Shown here piece by piece: positions 40,554-47,855 of a stretch of 64,000 nt of DNA. Made by a program: the position numbers and the translations under genes. This DNA comes from Clostridiales bacterium (GTDB lineage Bacteria > Bacillota > Clostridia > Christensenellales > Borkfalkiaceae), in the NCBI GenBank assembly GCA_015071005.1, contig SVIG01000005.1, positions 62,001 to 126,000 on the forward strand, in the 5' to 3' direction. The notes under the pieces were generated by a model. That model did not search any database, was not told the origin of the DNA, and saw only the letters and a list, made by a program, of their open reading frames with translations. Position 1 is the first letter of the stretch. Every line of letters begins with the position of its first letter.

Positions 40554-41198
40554 ATGAGTGAGCTTAATCTTTTTGAGGCATATTATAAAAAATGGACAAA
40601 AATAGAAGCTAAATTAAACAAGAAAATAGAAGCCAACCCGAAAAAAGGTAATAAAAAGTTAGCAGTTAAATGCCAAGAATTGATAGATAAAATGAAGGAA
40701 TCCGCAGAGCCCGAAATTCAAAAATTCGAGACAAAACCGCAAATACAAGAAATTATTAAATTTCTTGTCGACAGATTTTCTTTTCTTATTCGCCGTGCCG
40801 ACCGTGCAAACAAATATCCTTCTATTTGCGTAACCTTTGATTTTATGGTGGAATGCAATCAAATTTATTATCTTGAAGAATATTCCCACTATGGAGATAG
40901 AGCATGGCAAAGAATTTGCTTTAATTTCAACGACCATCGCATGGAAGACCTTTCTGAAAAGCAGGTTTTTATTGTTGCACAAACGCTTTTGCGAACGATA
41001 GAAAAAGAATTAAAAAAACAAATTCCCAAAGACAGCAGTGGTACAGAATATAGAATAATCACCAATTTTAGAGAAAAATTGTGCAATTACGTCGAAGATT
41101 TTTCAAACTATAACTCGCACAGCCGTTATTATTTTATCAACTCCACTATGGTATATACTGCAAAAAACGGCTATTACGAAGAAAAATCCACTTGGTAA
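40554..41198 (+). CDS. AT-rich hypothetical protein
   Basis: 214 residues from ATG 40554 (GGAG 8 bases upstream). No signal or membrane segment. Helical, Lys/Glu-rich N-terminus (YYKKWTKIEAKLNKKIEANP), then a mixed part with PSICVTFDFMVECNQIYYLE, RAWQRICFNFNDHRM and YYFINSTMVYTAKNGYYEEK. No family recognised. Codon choice is strongly A/T-ended compared with adjacent ppdK, suggesting recent acquisition. It is followed after 10 bases by an XRE regulator and shares its transcript, a pairing typical of accessory modules. Function unknown; an accessory or defence-related role is speculation. Confidence 0.7.
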   Translation: MSELNLFEAYYKKWTKIEAKLNKKIEANPKKGNKKLAVKCQELIDKMKESAEPEIQKFETKPQIQEIIKFLVDRFSFLIRRADRANKYPSICVTFDFMVECNQIYYLEEYSHYGDRAWQRICFNFNDHRMEDLSEKQVFIVAQTLLRTIEKELKKQIPKDSSGTEYRIITNFREKLCNYVEDFSNYNSHSRYYFINSTMVYTAKNGYYEEKSTW

Positions 41199-41208
41199 GC
41201 ATGCTAAT

Positions 41209-41430
41209 ATGAAAATCGGTGAAAAGATCAAAGAATTGAGAACTGAAAAAGCCTTATCGCAAGCAGAGCTTGGGAAGGCGATAGGCGTTAGCCAAAAGGC
41301 GATTGATTATTGGGAACGTTCCGTGAACGAGCCGAAGATTGGCTACGTTATGACGCTGGTTGAATTTTTCCAAATTTCCTATGACGAATTCTTTGCCGAT
41401 ATTGAAAAGCCCATAATTGAAAAAAATTAA
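41209..41430 (+). CDS. Small XRE-family HTH regulator
   Basis: 73 residues: IGEKIKELRTEKALSQAELG then KAIGVSQKAIDYWERSVNEP is a standard Cro/CI helix-turn-helix; the C-terminus is YVMTLVEFFQISYDEFFADI. It lies 10 bases after the AT-rich hypothetical and is probably co-transcribed from 40495. No palindromic operator was seen at the promoter. It is closed by a terminator at 41429-41457. Confidence 0.85.
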   Translation: MKIGEKIKELRTEKALSQAELGKAIGVSQKAIDYWERSVNEPKIGYVMTLVEFFQISYDEFFADIEKPIIEKN

Positions 41431-41457
41431 AGCTCTCGTTTTTACGAGAGCTTTTTA
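41429..41457 (+). terminator. Intrinsic terminator after the XRE gene
   Basis: AAAGCTCTCG and CGAGAGCTTTTT around TTTTTA. Confidence 0.85.
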
Positions 41458-41467
41458 AGTCTTAAAA

Positions 41468-41770
41468 TTACGCTTGCTTTTCTTCAATTCCTTCATTTTT
41501 CTCCTTTTCTAATCTTTCAATTTCTCTTTTTAGCTTTTTTAATCGTGAATCAGGCGTTATCAAAGAAATAAGTAATATCAATCCCGCCAAGAAACAAAAA
41601 CTAACAGCCATTATTTTTTCGTTTTTATCAAATCCTAAATTTAACCCTATAATTCCCATAATAAAGAAAAAACACGTAATAATTACCGAAAGCCACGCAC
41701 GGAAAATAAGATAATTATATTGTTCTTTTAATAAATCAAGGGGATCGTGCTCCTTAATTTTTTTACCCAT
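41468..41770 (-). CDS. Small two-helix membrane protein with coiled-coil tail
   Basis: 100 residues. Two membrane helices (about 24-46 and 52-71: LSVIITCFFFIMGIIGLNLG and IMAVSFCFLAGLILLISLIT) are followed by a charged helix LKKLKREIERLEKEKNEGIE. The N-terminus is cytoplasmic and charged. No family recognised. It is AT-rich like the convergent pair 40554-41430 and may belong to the same acquired segment. Confidence 0.7.
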   Translation of the reverse strand: MGKKIKEHDPLDLLKEQYNYLIFRAWLSVIITCFFFIMGIIGLNLGFDKNEKIMAVSFCFLAGLILLISLITPDSRLKKLKREIERLEKEKNEGIEEKQA

Positions 41771-41903
41771 AAATACTCCTTATGCTTTCTTTTGTATAAA
41801 TACTGACGATTGATATTTTTTGTGCCCCGAGACGATTTTAATCATAGCATACTATCCTTTATTTGTCAATATTTGCCAACTATATTTTTTCATCGAAATA
41901 AAG

Positions 41904-41940
41904 AAACTCCTGTCGAAAAGACAGGAGTTTTCTTCTTTTT
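41904..41940. terminator. Terminator hairpin behind array 2
   Basis: AAACTCCTGTC and GACAGGAGTTT around GAAAA or TTTTC. On the minus strand it would end the mrr-like transcript after hairpin array 2; the plus strand also has a T-run. Confidence 0.75.
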
Positions 41941-41941
41941 A

Positions 41942-42177
41942 GACCGCTTGGGCGGTTATATGATTGTGAATTAACGGCTATTACCGTTGTGAATTGGTTT
42001 CGCCGTGAATTGCATTACAACGTAATGCGTTGTGGAATTATTTATAATTTTTCCATAACGAATTGCTTTTTACAAAAGCAATTCAATTCACGCGCCGATA
42101 GGCGCAATTCACGCCGACTTTGTCGGCAATTCACGTTTTCGTTAGAAAACAATTCACTTGCAAAGCAAAGCGTTGTC
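41942..42177. repeat. Hairpin array 2 (behind the Mrr-like gene)
   Basis: Left units are introduced by GTGAATT: AACGGC-TATT-ACCGTT, GGTTTCGCC, GCATTAC-AAC-GTAATGC. An AT-rich centre (GGAATTATTTATAATTTTTC) is followed by GAATTGCTTTT-TAC-AAAAGCAATTC. Right units end with AATTCAC: GCGCC-GAT-AGGCGC, GCCGAC-TTT-GTCGGC, GTTTTC-GTTA-GAAAAC. A leading ACCGC-TTG-GGCGGT opens the array. It ends at the stop codon of the mrr-like gene. Confidence 0.85.
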
Positions 42178-43701
42178 TTACAGCATATTGAAAAATGCTT
42201 TCGTGCCCGAAAGGAGTTTTTCGTCCAGCTTCCAGTTCCCGTTTTCGTAAACCAAACCGAACCTACATTCCTTCGCCGCTTCGTATAAATCCGAGCCGTC
42301 GTAGCCGACAATCTTATCCGACATCGTTTCCAAAATCTTCTTCGCTTCGGGTGTAAACCGCGACGCCGTGACAAAAATTCCCCGACAATGCTGTTTTCCG
42401 TCCCTTGCTTGTCTGCACGCACACGCGCCGATAAATTGTTGTAAAAGGGTTTCGCCGACAACCCAATTTTCCTCTTTCCCCTTTTCGGGATCCCAATTTT
42501 TCGACTGCACGTAAATCGTTTCTCTAAAACCGAATTTATCCGTCAATTCGATTTCGCCGTCGATACCGCCGTCATGCTCGCCGCCGTTAATTTTCATTCC
42601 TTCCAAACGTCTGCCGTTTTTCATGGAATAGCGTTCGAGCAGGTACACCGAATAATACTCGAAATAATCCCCGCCGAGCGCGCGAATCCGCTTTAAGAAA
42701 TTCTCTTTGAGCTTTTCGTCCGCGGTAAGCGGTTTTTGCGGCAATTTTCGAACGGTCGGCTTGACGATTTTAATCACTACGTCCGAATTTTTTTGCACCT
42801 TGAATTTTTCCGCTTTCACGGGTGCTTTTTTGGCTTCCGTCGGCTTTTCTTCCGTGGGTTTCGGCTCTTCCTTTTGCACCGCTTGGGGAGTAGGAGCAGG
42901 TTTTTCCTGCGGCTTTGCCTTGCCGCCAAGCAAAAAGCTCATATCCACGAGCGCAGGCTTGACAAGCTCCGCTTTTTCCTTTACCGCAGGCAGATTTTCC
43001 ACAATAGGCTTTTCTTCCGCTTGCTCTTTTTTAGGCTGTTCGACTGCCTTTTCTTCGACTGCTTTTTCCGTTTTCGCAGGCGTTTCTACCGTCGGTTCTG
43101 CCTTGACTTCTTCCTGTGCTGCTTTGGGCTTTCTGCCGCGTTTTTTGGGCGCGGTTTCTTCCAATTTTTCCGCTTTTTCTTCTACGATAATAGCTTCTTC
43201 TTGCTTTGTTTTTTTCGTCGTCTTTTTTGCAGGTTTTTCGTCGGCTTTTTCTTCCGCTTTTGCCGTTTCTTCCGTCGATTTGGTAGATTTTTTCGTTGCC
43301 TTTTTTACGGGCTTTTCTTCCGTTTGTTCGTCCTTTTCTATCGTGGCTTTTGTAGCCGTCTTTTTCACGGGTTTTTCTGCTTTTGAGGCAGGTTTTTCTT
43401 CTACAACGGGCATCATAATACGCGCTTTCAACGCGTACATGCCCCCATCGTACATAATTTCACTGCTCTTTTGCATCGCGTCGAGCACCGAGCCGATTCT
43501 CCCCTTTACGTCGTTGGCGTTTTCGTTGTCCGCTCCGACGTACCGAGCGGAAAAAATCTTCGCTGCGCTCTCGATGAGTTCGTTGTGTTTATGCGGTTTG
43601 ACCGCCAAAAGTTCCTTGATAACGTTTTTTGCCGCGTCCGTTCTTTGGGCGCGCGTAAGAGTCTTTAACTCTTGCGTTTCTTCTTTTTTCTTTCTTGCCA
43701 T
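42178..43701 (-). CDS. Mrr-like restriction endonuclease with winged-helix start and H1-like AT-hook linker
   Basis: 507 residues. Residues about 19-98 look like the winged-helix Mrr N-terminal domain (AAKNVIKELLAVKPHKHNEL and RIGSVLDAMQKSSEIMYDGG). Residues about 100-320 are a very long Lys/Ala/Glu/Pro/Thr linker with KPVKK repeats and an AT-hook-like KKRGRKPK (186-193). Residues about 330-507 form an Mrr-type PD-(D/E)XK nuclease: GGIDGEIEL with Asp381, then YVQSKNW (Gln399, Lys401), LLQQFIGACA and GIFVTASRFTPEAKKIL. Mrr proteins cut methylated DNA or otherwise act on DNA; the catalytic motif is intact here. The gene is upstream of hairpin array 2 and directly follows recO on the same strand (56-base gap). 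A role in defence or in DNA repair is possible. Confidence 0.85.
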   Translation of the reverse strand: MARKKKEETQELKTLTRAQRTDAAKNVIKELLAVKPHKHNELIESAAKIFSARYVGADNENANDVKGRIGSVLDAMQKSSEIMYDGGMYALKARIMMPVVEEKPASKAEKPVKKTATKATIEKDEQTEEKPVKKATKKSTKSTEETAKAEEKADEKPAKKTTKKTKQEEAIIVEEKAEKLEETAPKKRGRKPKAAQEEVKAEPTVETPAKTEKAVEEKAVEQPKKEQAEEKPIVENLPAVKEKAELVKPALVDMSFLLGGKAKPQEKPAPTPQAVQKEEPKPTEEKPTEAKKAPVKAEKFKVQKNSDVVIKIVKPTVRKLPQKPLTADEKLKENFLKRIRALGGDYFEYYSVYLLERYSMKNGRRLEGMKINGGEHDGGIDGEIELTDKFGFRETIYVQSKNWDPEKGKEENWVVGETLLQQFIGACACRQARDGKQHCRGIFVTASRFTPEAKKILETMSDKIVGYDGSDLYEAAKECRFGLVYENGNWKLDEKLLSGTKAFFNML

Positions 43702-43757
43702 TTTGGTTTCCTTTTTCGTTTTTTTCGTTATCGCCTGAAACCAAATGGAGCAGGCGA

Positions 43758-44486
43758 TTAACCTTCTTCGTATAAACGAAGAAACTCGCCGAGGTTTTTA
43801 TACTCCTCCTCGGTCTTGTCCACGAGAAACGCTTTCAAAAGGCGTAAGGCGCGTTTTTTGCCGCCTGAAAGTTTTTCTTCATCGTAAGTGAGCCCTGCGC
43901 ATTTGCGCAAGGTGTGATAAGTAGATAAGCTTGCCCGTTCACCGCGTACGCAACGGTCGAACGTGGAAAACCGTCCGTCCGAGAAATCGAACCATACTTT
44001 GTCGCCGATATCCCCGCCGCATTCTTCCAAAAAGGATAAATCAAGGGGATAGCCGCTTTCACGCAAGGCAATGATGAGAAAGGAAACGAGCGCTTCCGCC
44101 GGATCGTCCTCACTCAACGAAAGGGCTTTCAGGCACTCGATAAGTCCGATAAAAAGCCCCTCGTAATGCTCGTTTTCCGTGAGTACTACTCGGCATACTT
44201 CCGTCGCCGCGCAAGCGGCGTAAAACCGCTCGATATCGTAGCGCAAGGAAAAGAAGCTTTCGTGCAAGTACGCGCCCGTGACCGTGTACCTGCCCCCCTT
44301 CTCCGCCAAAACGTACTCGGAAAAACAAAAGGGTTGGGCGGCAAACGCGAGCTTTGCCGTCGGCTTTTTCACACCCTTTGCCCCTGCCGTGATTTTGCCC
44401 AAGGACGGGGAAAAAAGCGTAAGGATTTTGTCGTTATCTTTATAATCGACCGTTTGTAAAACGATGGCGTCCGTTTTGATTTCCAT
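43758..44486 (-). CDS. recO: DNA repair protein RecO
   Basis: 242 residues. N-terminal OB fold with DAIVLQTVDYKDNDKILTLF then SPSLGKITAGAKGVKKPTAK, followed by the helical domain (AACAATEVCRVVL, ALRESGYPLDL). RecO anneals SSB-coated strands and loads RecA with RecR. The usual four-cysteine zinc site seems incomplete: only EECGG and DRCV keep cysteines. It follows yqzL and era in the classical order. One GGGGGCAGGTACACGG motif copy lies inside, read as G-G-R-Y-T. Confidence 0.94.
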   Translation of the reverse strand: MEIKTDAIVLQTVDYKDNDKILTLFSPSLGKITAGAKGVKKPTAKLAFAAQPFCFSEYVLAEKGGRYTVTGAYLHESFFSLRYDIERFYAACAATEVCRVVLTENEHYEGLFIGLIECLKALSLSEDDPAEALVSFLIIALRESGYPLDLSFLEECGGDIGDKVWFDFSDGRFSTFDRCVRGERASLSTYHTLRKCAGLTYDEEKLSGGKKRALRLLKAFLVDKTEEEYKNLGEFLRLYEEG

Positions 44487-44519
44487 ACTTTTTTCCCTTT
44501 GCTTGTGTTTTTTGACCGT

Positions 44520-44633
44520 TTACTTTTTTCTTGTTAAATCGTAATAGAGCATATAATAGCTGATGCTGCCCGTTTTTTCAAAGAGCTCCCAAGCCATTTT
44601 CGCAGCGCCGTTTTCATCCCGTCTATCTCGCAT
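44520..44633 (-). CDS. yqzL: YqzL-family small protein
   Basis: 37 residues: MRDRRDENGAAKMAWELFEK then TGSISYYMLYYDLTRKK. The W-ELFEKTGSISYYMLY core matches the YqzL pattern (aromatic, F-x-x-TG-x-I-x-x-Y-L). It is too short for usual gene calls but has GGGGGGAGAG before ATG 44633 and sits exactly where yqzL lies in Bacillota, between era and recO. The function of YqzL is unknown. Confidence 0.82.
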   Translation of the reverse strand: MRDRRDENGAAKMAWELFEKTGSISYYMLYYDLTRKK

Positions 44634-44676
44634 ATACTCTCTCCCCCCATTCACAGTTTGCGTGGGGAAAAAGGGT

Positions 44677-44945
44677 TTTATGCAAAGCATAAAAAAGTGA
44701 ATTGAACGCTTTGCGTTCGTGAATTGCGTTGCTCTGCGCCGCGTGAATTGACGGCTACCGCCGTCGCGAATTGCAAGGCTATGCCTTGCGTTGTGGATTT
44801 ATTTATATATTTTTCCATAACGAATTGCTTTTCAAGAAAGCAATTCAATTCACGAGAGCCAACGGCTATCAATTCATGCCGACTTTGTCGGCAATTCACG
44901 TTTTTCGTCAGAAAACAATTCACTCGTAAAACGGTAACTCACCGC
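44677..44945. repeat. Hairpin array 3 (behind era)
   Basis: It opens with TTATGC-AAA-GCATAA. Left units after GTGAATT are GAACGC-TTT-GCGTTC, GCGTTGCTCTGCGCCGC, GACGGC-TACC-GCCGTC and GCAAGGC-TAT-GCCTTGC. The centre is GTGGATTTATTTATATATTT and then GAATTGCTTTTC-AAG-AAAGCAATTC. Right units before AATTCAC are AGCC-AAC-GGCT, GCCGAC-TTT-GTCGGC and GTTTTTCGTCAGAAAAC. It ends in ACGGTAACTCACCGC at the era stop codon. Orientation matches array 2. Confidence 0.85.
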
Positions 44946-45839
44946 TTATACGTCTTTTATATCTTCGTAGCCGTATTCACGGAGCAGATTAGGCCTATCG
45001 CGCCAATCTTCCTTGACCTTTACGTACGTAGTCAGGAAAACCTTTCCGCCTAAAAACTTCTCCATGTCTTGCCGAGCAAAGGAAGATACTTCCTTAATCG
45101 CCTTGCCCTGCTTACCGATTAAAATTGCCTTATGGTTCGCTCGTTCGCAAACGATATCGAGATTCACCTCGTACACGCCCTTGTCATTTCTCGTAAACTC
45201 GTTGATGACAATGGCAATACCGTGGGGTATTTCTTTATCGAATTTAAGCAAGATTTTCTCGCGCATGATTTCCGAAATCATGAAACGCTCGCTCTTATCC
45301 GAAACGATATCCTCTTCGAAAACTTTCTCCCCTTCGGGCATTTGTTTCACAAGGAATTCTTTGAGATGTTTTACGTTCTTTCCCTTTCTTGCGGAAACGG
45401 GGAAGACGTCGATATCGAGTTCCGCGTCCGAAAACTTCGCCATATCCAAAGGAATATTTTCCTTAGGCATAATGTCGATTTTCGTGTACGCGACCGCCAT
45501 CGGGATATTCATCGCCTTATACTTGCGGATCAGCTCGAAATCCTCTTCCGCAATCCCGTCGTGTCCGTCTAAGACGTACAAGATAAAATCCACCGAGCGC
45601 GCGCTGGTTTCCGTCGTGCGCATCATCATGTCCGTCAAGGCGTTTCTCGCCTTGTAAATCCCAGGCGTATCCACGAAAACGATTTGATAATCCTCGTCCG
45701 TGAGTACCCCCAAAATCCGATCGCGCGTGGTTTGGGGTTTAGGCGAAACGATCGAAACCTTTTCCCCTACCAAAACGTTGATGAGCGTGCTTTTGCCCGC
45801 GTTCGCTCTGCCGATTACTGCTACGTATCCACTTCTCAT
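44946..45839 (-). CDS. era: GTPase Era
   Basis: 297 residues. GTPase domain with GRANAGKST (P-loop; usual GRPNVGKST), QTTRDRILG, DTPGI and TKID in place of NKxD; C-terminal KH domain with ANHKAILIGKQGKAIKEVSS. Era checks the 3' end of 16S rRNA during 30S assembly. It precedes yqzL-recO and follows ybeY with 25 bases. The stop codon is the first triplet of a hairpin element shared with ffh (TAAGCGGTGAG). Confidence 0.97.
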   Translation of the reverse strand: MRSGYVAVIGRANAGKSTLINVLVGEKVSIVSPKPQTTRDRILGVLTDEDYQIVFVDTPGIYKARNALTDMMMRTTETSARSVDFILYVLDGHDGIAEEDFELIRKYKAMNIPMAVAYTKIDIMPKENIPLDMAKFSDAELDIDVFPVSARKGKNVKHLKEFLVKQMPEGEKVFEEDIVSDKSERFMISEIMREKILLKFDKEIPHGIAIVINEFTRNDKGVYEVNLDIVCERANHKAILIGKQGKAIKEVSSFARQDMEKFLGGKVFLTTYVKVKEDWRDRPNLLREYGYEDIKDV

Positions 45840-45864
45840 AGTGACTCCTTGTTTTTACCTTTCG

Positions 45865-46341
45865 TTAACGTACGATGCCAAGCTTCCCCAGCACGTACTC
45901 TTCCTTTTCGCGCATTTTCGCGCGGTCTTCGTCCTGAATATGATCGTATCCAAGACAATGCATAACGCCGTGCACAATTAAATAGTGCAATTCTCTCTCG
46001 TAAGAATGTCCGTATTCTTCCGCTTGCTCTCTCGCTCTATCCGCGCAGATCGCAATCGAGCCGATCAAAAGACGGCCTTCTTCGTCTATTTCAAACGGGT
46101 GCTCCGCCCCTTTTAACGCTACGCCTTGAATTCCGTCCATCGTCGGATAACTCAATACGTCGGTGACTTTATCGATATTCCGCGTTTCGCGATTCAAGCG
46201 GCGGATTTCTTCTCCGTCTACAAAAATCAATTCTACGGACAAATCCACGTCCGCTTCCACAAACCCATTCAAAGCGCCTTCTAACGCCGCTTTGTTTTCG
46301 GGCGCAAACTCCTCGTCCTCGCAATAGATGAAAAAACTCAT
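45865..46341 (-). CDS. ybeY: Endoribonuclease YbeY
   Basis: 158 residues. Zinc site HGVMHCLGYDH (H-x3-H-x5-H) near the C-terminus and TDVLSYP in the core. It processes 16S rRNA 3' ends and takes part in ribosome quality control. The start overlaps the stop of the upstream HD phosphodiesterase by 4 bases (ATGA), indicating coupled translation. Confidence 0.97.
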   Translation of the reverse strand: MSFFIYCEDEEFAPENKAALEGALNGFVEADVDLSVELIFVDGEEIRRLNRETRNIDKVTDVLSYPTMDGIQGVALKGAEHPFEIDEEGRLLIGSIAICADRAREQAEEYGHSYERELHYLIVHGVMHCLGYDHIQDEDRAKMREKEEYVLGKLGIVR

Positions 46342-47849
46342 TCGTTTTCCCCCGTCGTCTTACCGCTTTCCGTGCGTTTGTATTTCAAATTCGGGTACTT
46401 GATGCGGTGATGGTTTACACCCGTCAATGCGTGTACGAGCGCCAAACGAATCTTTGTCAAATCCGCAAGCGTGACGTCGCATTCGGAGAATTGTTCCAAA
46501 TCCATACGTTCTTCAATGACCGCACGAATACACTTTTCCGCCGCCTCGGGCGTATGCGCTTTCGCCGCGCGTACCACCGCTTCGGACGAATCCGCAATCA
46601 TGACGATTGCCGCAATCTTCGTTTGCGGTTTAGGGCCGAGATAGGAAAAGTCCTCAATGTTCAGCTCGCCGTCCGTCATTTTCAAAGCCTTGGCATAGAA
46701 ATAACGAATGGGCATCGTGCCGTGGTGCTGCACCGCTACGTCCGCCAAGAAATCGGGCAAATGATGATTGCGAATTAACGCGTACCCGTCGTTTGCGTGC
46801 GAACGGATAATATCCGCCGAAAGCTCGGGGGAAAGCTCGTCGTGCAAGTTGTAATCCCCTTGGTTTTCCGTGAAATGCTCGGGGTTGTGCAATTTCCCGA
46901 CGTCGTGATAAAGCGCTGCCGCGCGTGCATAATCTACGTTTTCGCCGATTGCCGCTGCGCAAGCTTCCGCAAGCTGCGCTACCATCATCGAATGGTTGTA
47001 CGTTCCGGGCGCTTCCATTTGCAATTTTTTCAAAATCTTCGCGTCCGAGCTTGTCAATTCACGCAAACGATACACCGTCAAGCAGTTGAAAACCCATTCA
47101 AAGAGGGGCAGAATCGTCAAGAACAAAATCGTCGACGCAACGCCGCCGAATAAGCCGTAGCCCATACGCGTCACTACCCTTTGCATATCGGAAAGCTCCG
47201 TCACCGTGTTCACGTCAACAAAGTTCGATACTTCCAAAAGGAAGATGATAACGTCGATAGGGATAACGATAAAAATACCGATAAGCACCACCGTGAAACG
47301 AGTTTTTGCCTTTCCGCAGAAGAAAATCGCGAGCATCCCTGCCGAGAAGGAAATAATCAAGGAAGAGTAGTACTCGTTTTGCGTTAAGGCGTTTCCAGGC
47401 GAGAAGGTGTCGATAATAAACACGAGCAACGCGCTGACAATGTTCATAAAAATTGCTTCTCTGCGCCCGATCAAAACGTAGATCATAAGCGCAACGAACG
47501 CCACGGGGCGCGCGTAGATATCAATCTTTTCGCCGATAAACCAAGACATGATAAAGTACACGTCGAGCACCGCGAAAATCAAGGTGATGTTTCGCATACT
47601 CGAAAGCATCGTCTTATTCTCGAAGTAGAAATAAAAATACATAATCGCAATAAGCAAGAAAATACTAAACAACGCGTACAAGTAGTTCGCACCGTTCACC
47701 CGTAAGTGGTCGCTGAAATTTTTAATCTCCATCCCCACGACCAAAAACATTGCTATCGCGACAAAAATGACGAAATGCACGAAGAACAACAACGCGCTTT
47801 TCAACGTGTCGCTTTTCGTAAATTCTTTGCCGAATTCTCTTACAGCCAT
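46338..47849 (-). CDS. HD-domain membrane phosphodiesterase, PgpH-like but lacking the extracellular HDED domain
   Basis: 503 residues. After a short N-terminus there are about seven or eight membrane helices (7TMR-HD type, about 20-245), then a cytoplasmic HD domain: APGTYNHSMMVAQLAEACAA, ARAAALYHDVGKL (HD), HDELSPELSADIIRSHANDG and VAVQHHGT. PgpH-type enzymes hydrolyse cyclic di-AMP. Classical PgpH is about 700-800 residues with a large extracellular HDED region between the first and second helices; here that region is absent. Its place between phoH and ybeY is canonical, so this is a reduced ortholog. Confidence 0.9.
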   Translation of the reverse strand: MAVREFGKEFTKSDTLKSALLFFVHFVIFVAIAMFLVVGMEIKNFSDHLRVNGANYLYALFSIFLLIAIMYFYFYFENKTMLSSMRNITLIFAVLDVYFIMSWFIGEKIDIYARPVAFVALMIYVLIGRREAIFMNIVSALLVFIIDTFSPGNALTQNEYYSSLIISFSAGMLAIFFCGKAKTRFTVVLIGIFIVIPIDVIIFLLEVSNFVDVNTVTELSDMQRVVTRMGYGLFGGVASTILFLTILPLFEWVFNCLTVYRLRELTSSDAKILKKLQMEAPGTYNHSMMVAQLAEACAAAIGENVDYARAAALYHDVGKLHNPEHFTENQGDYNLHDELSPELSADIIRSHANDGYALIRNHHLPDFLADVAVQHHGTMPIRYFYAKALKMTDGELNIEDFSYLGPKPQTKIAAIVMIADSSEAVVRAAKAHTPEAAEKCIRAVIEERMDLEQFSECDVTLADLTKIRLALVHALTGVNHHRIKYPNLKYKRTESGKTTGENE

Positions 47850-47855
47850 CTTTCG

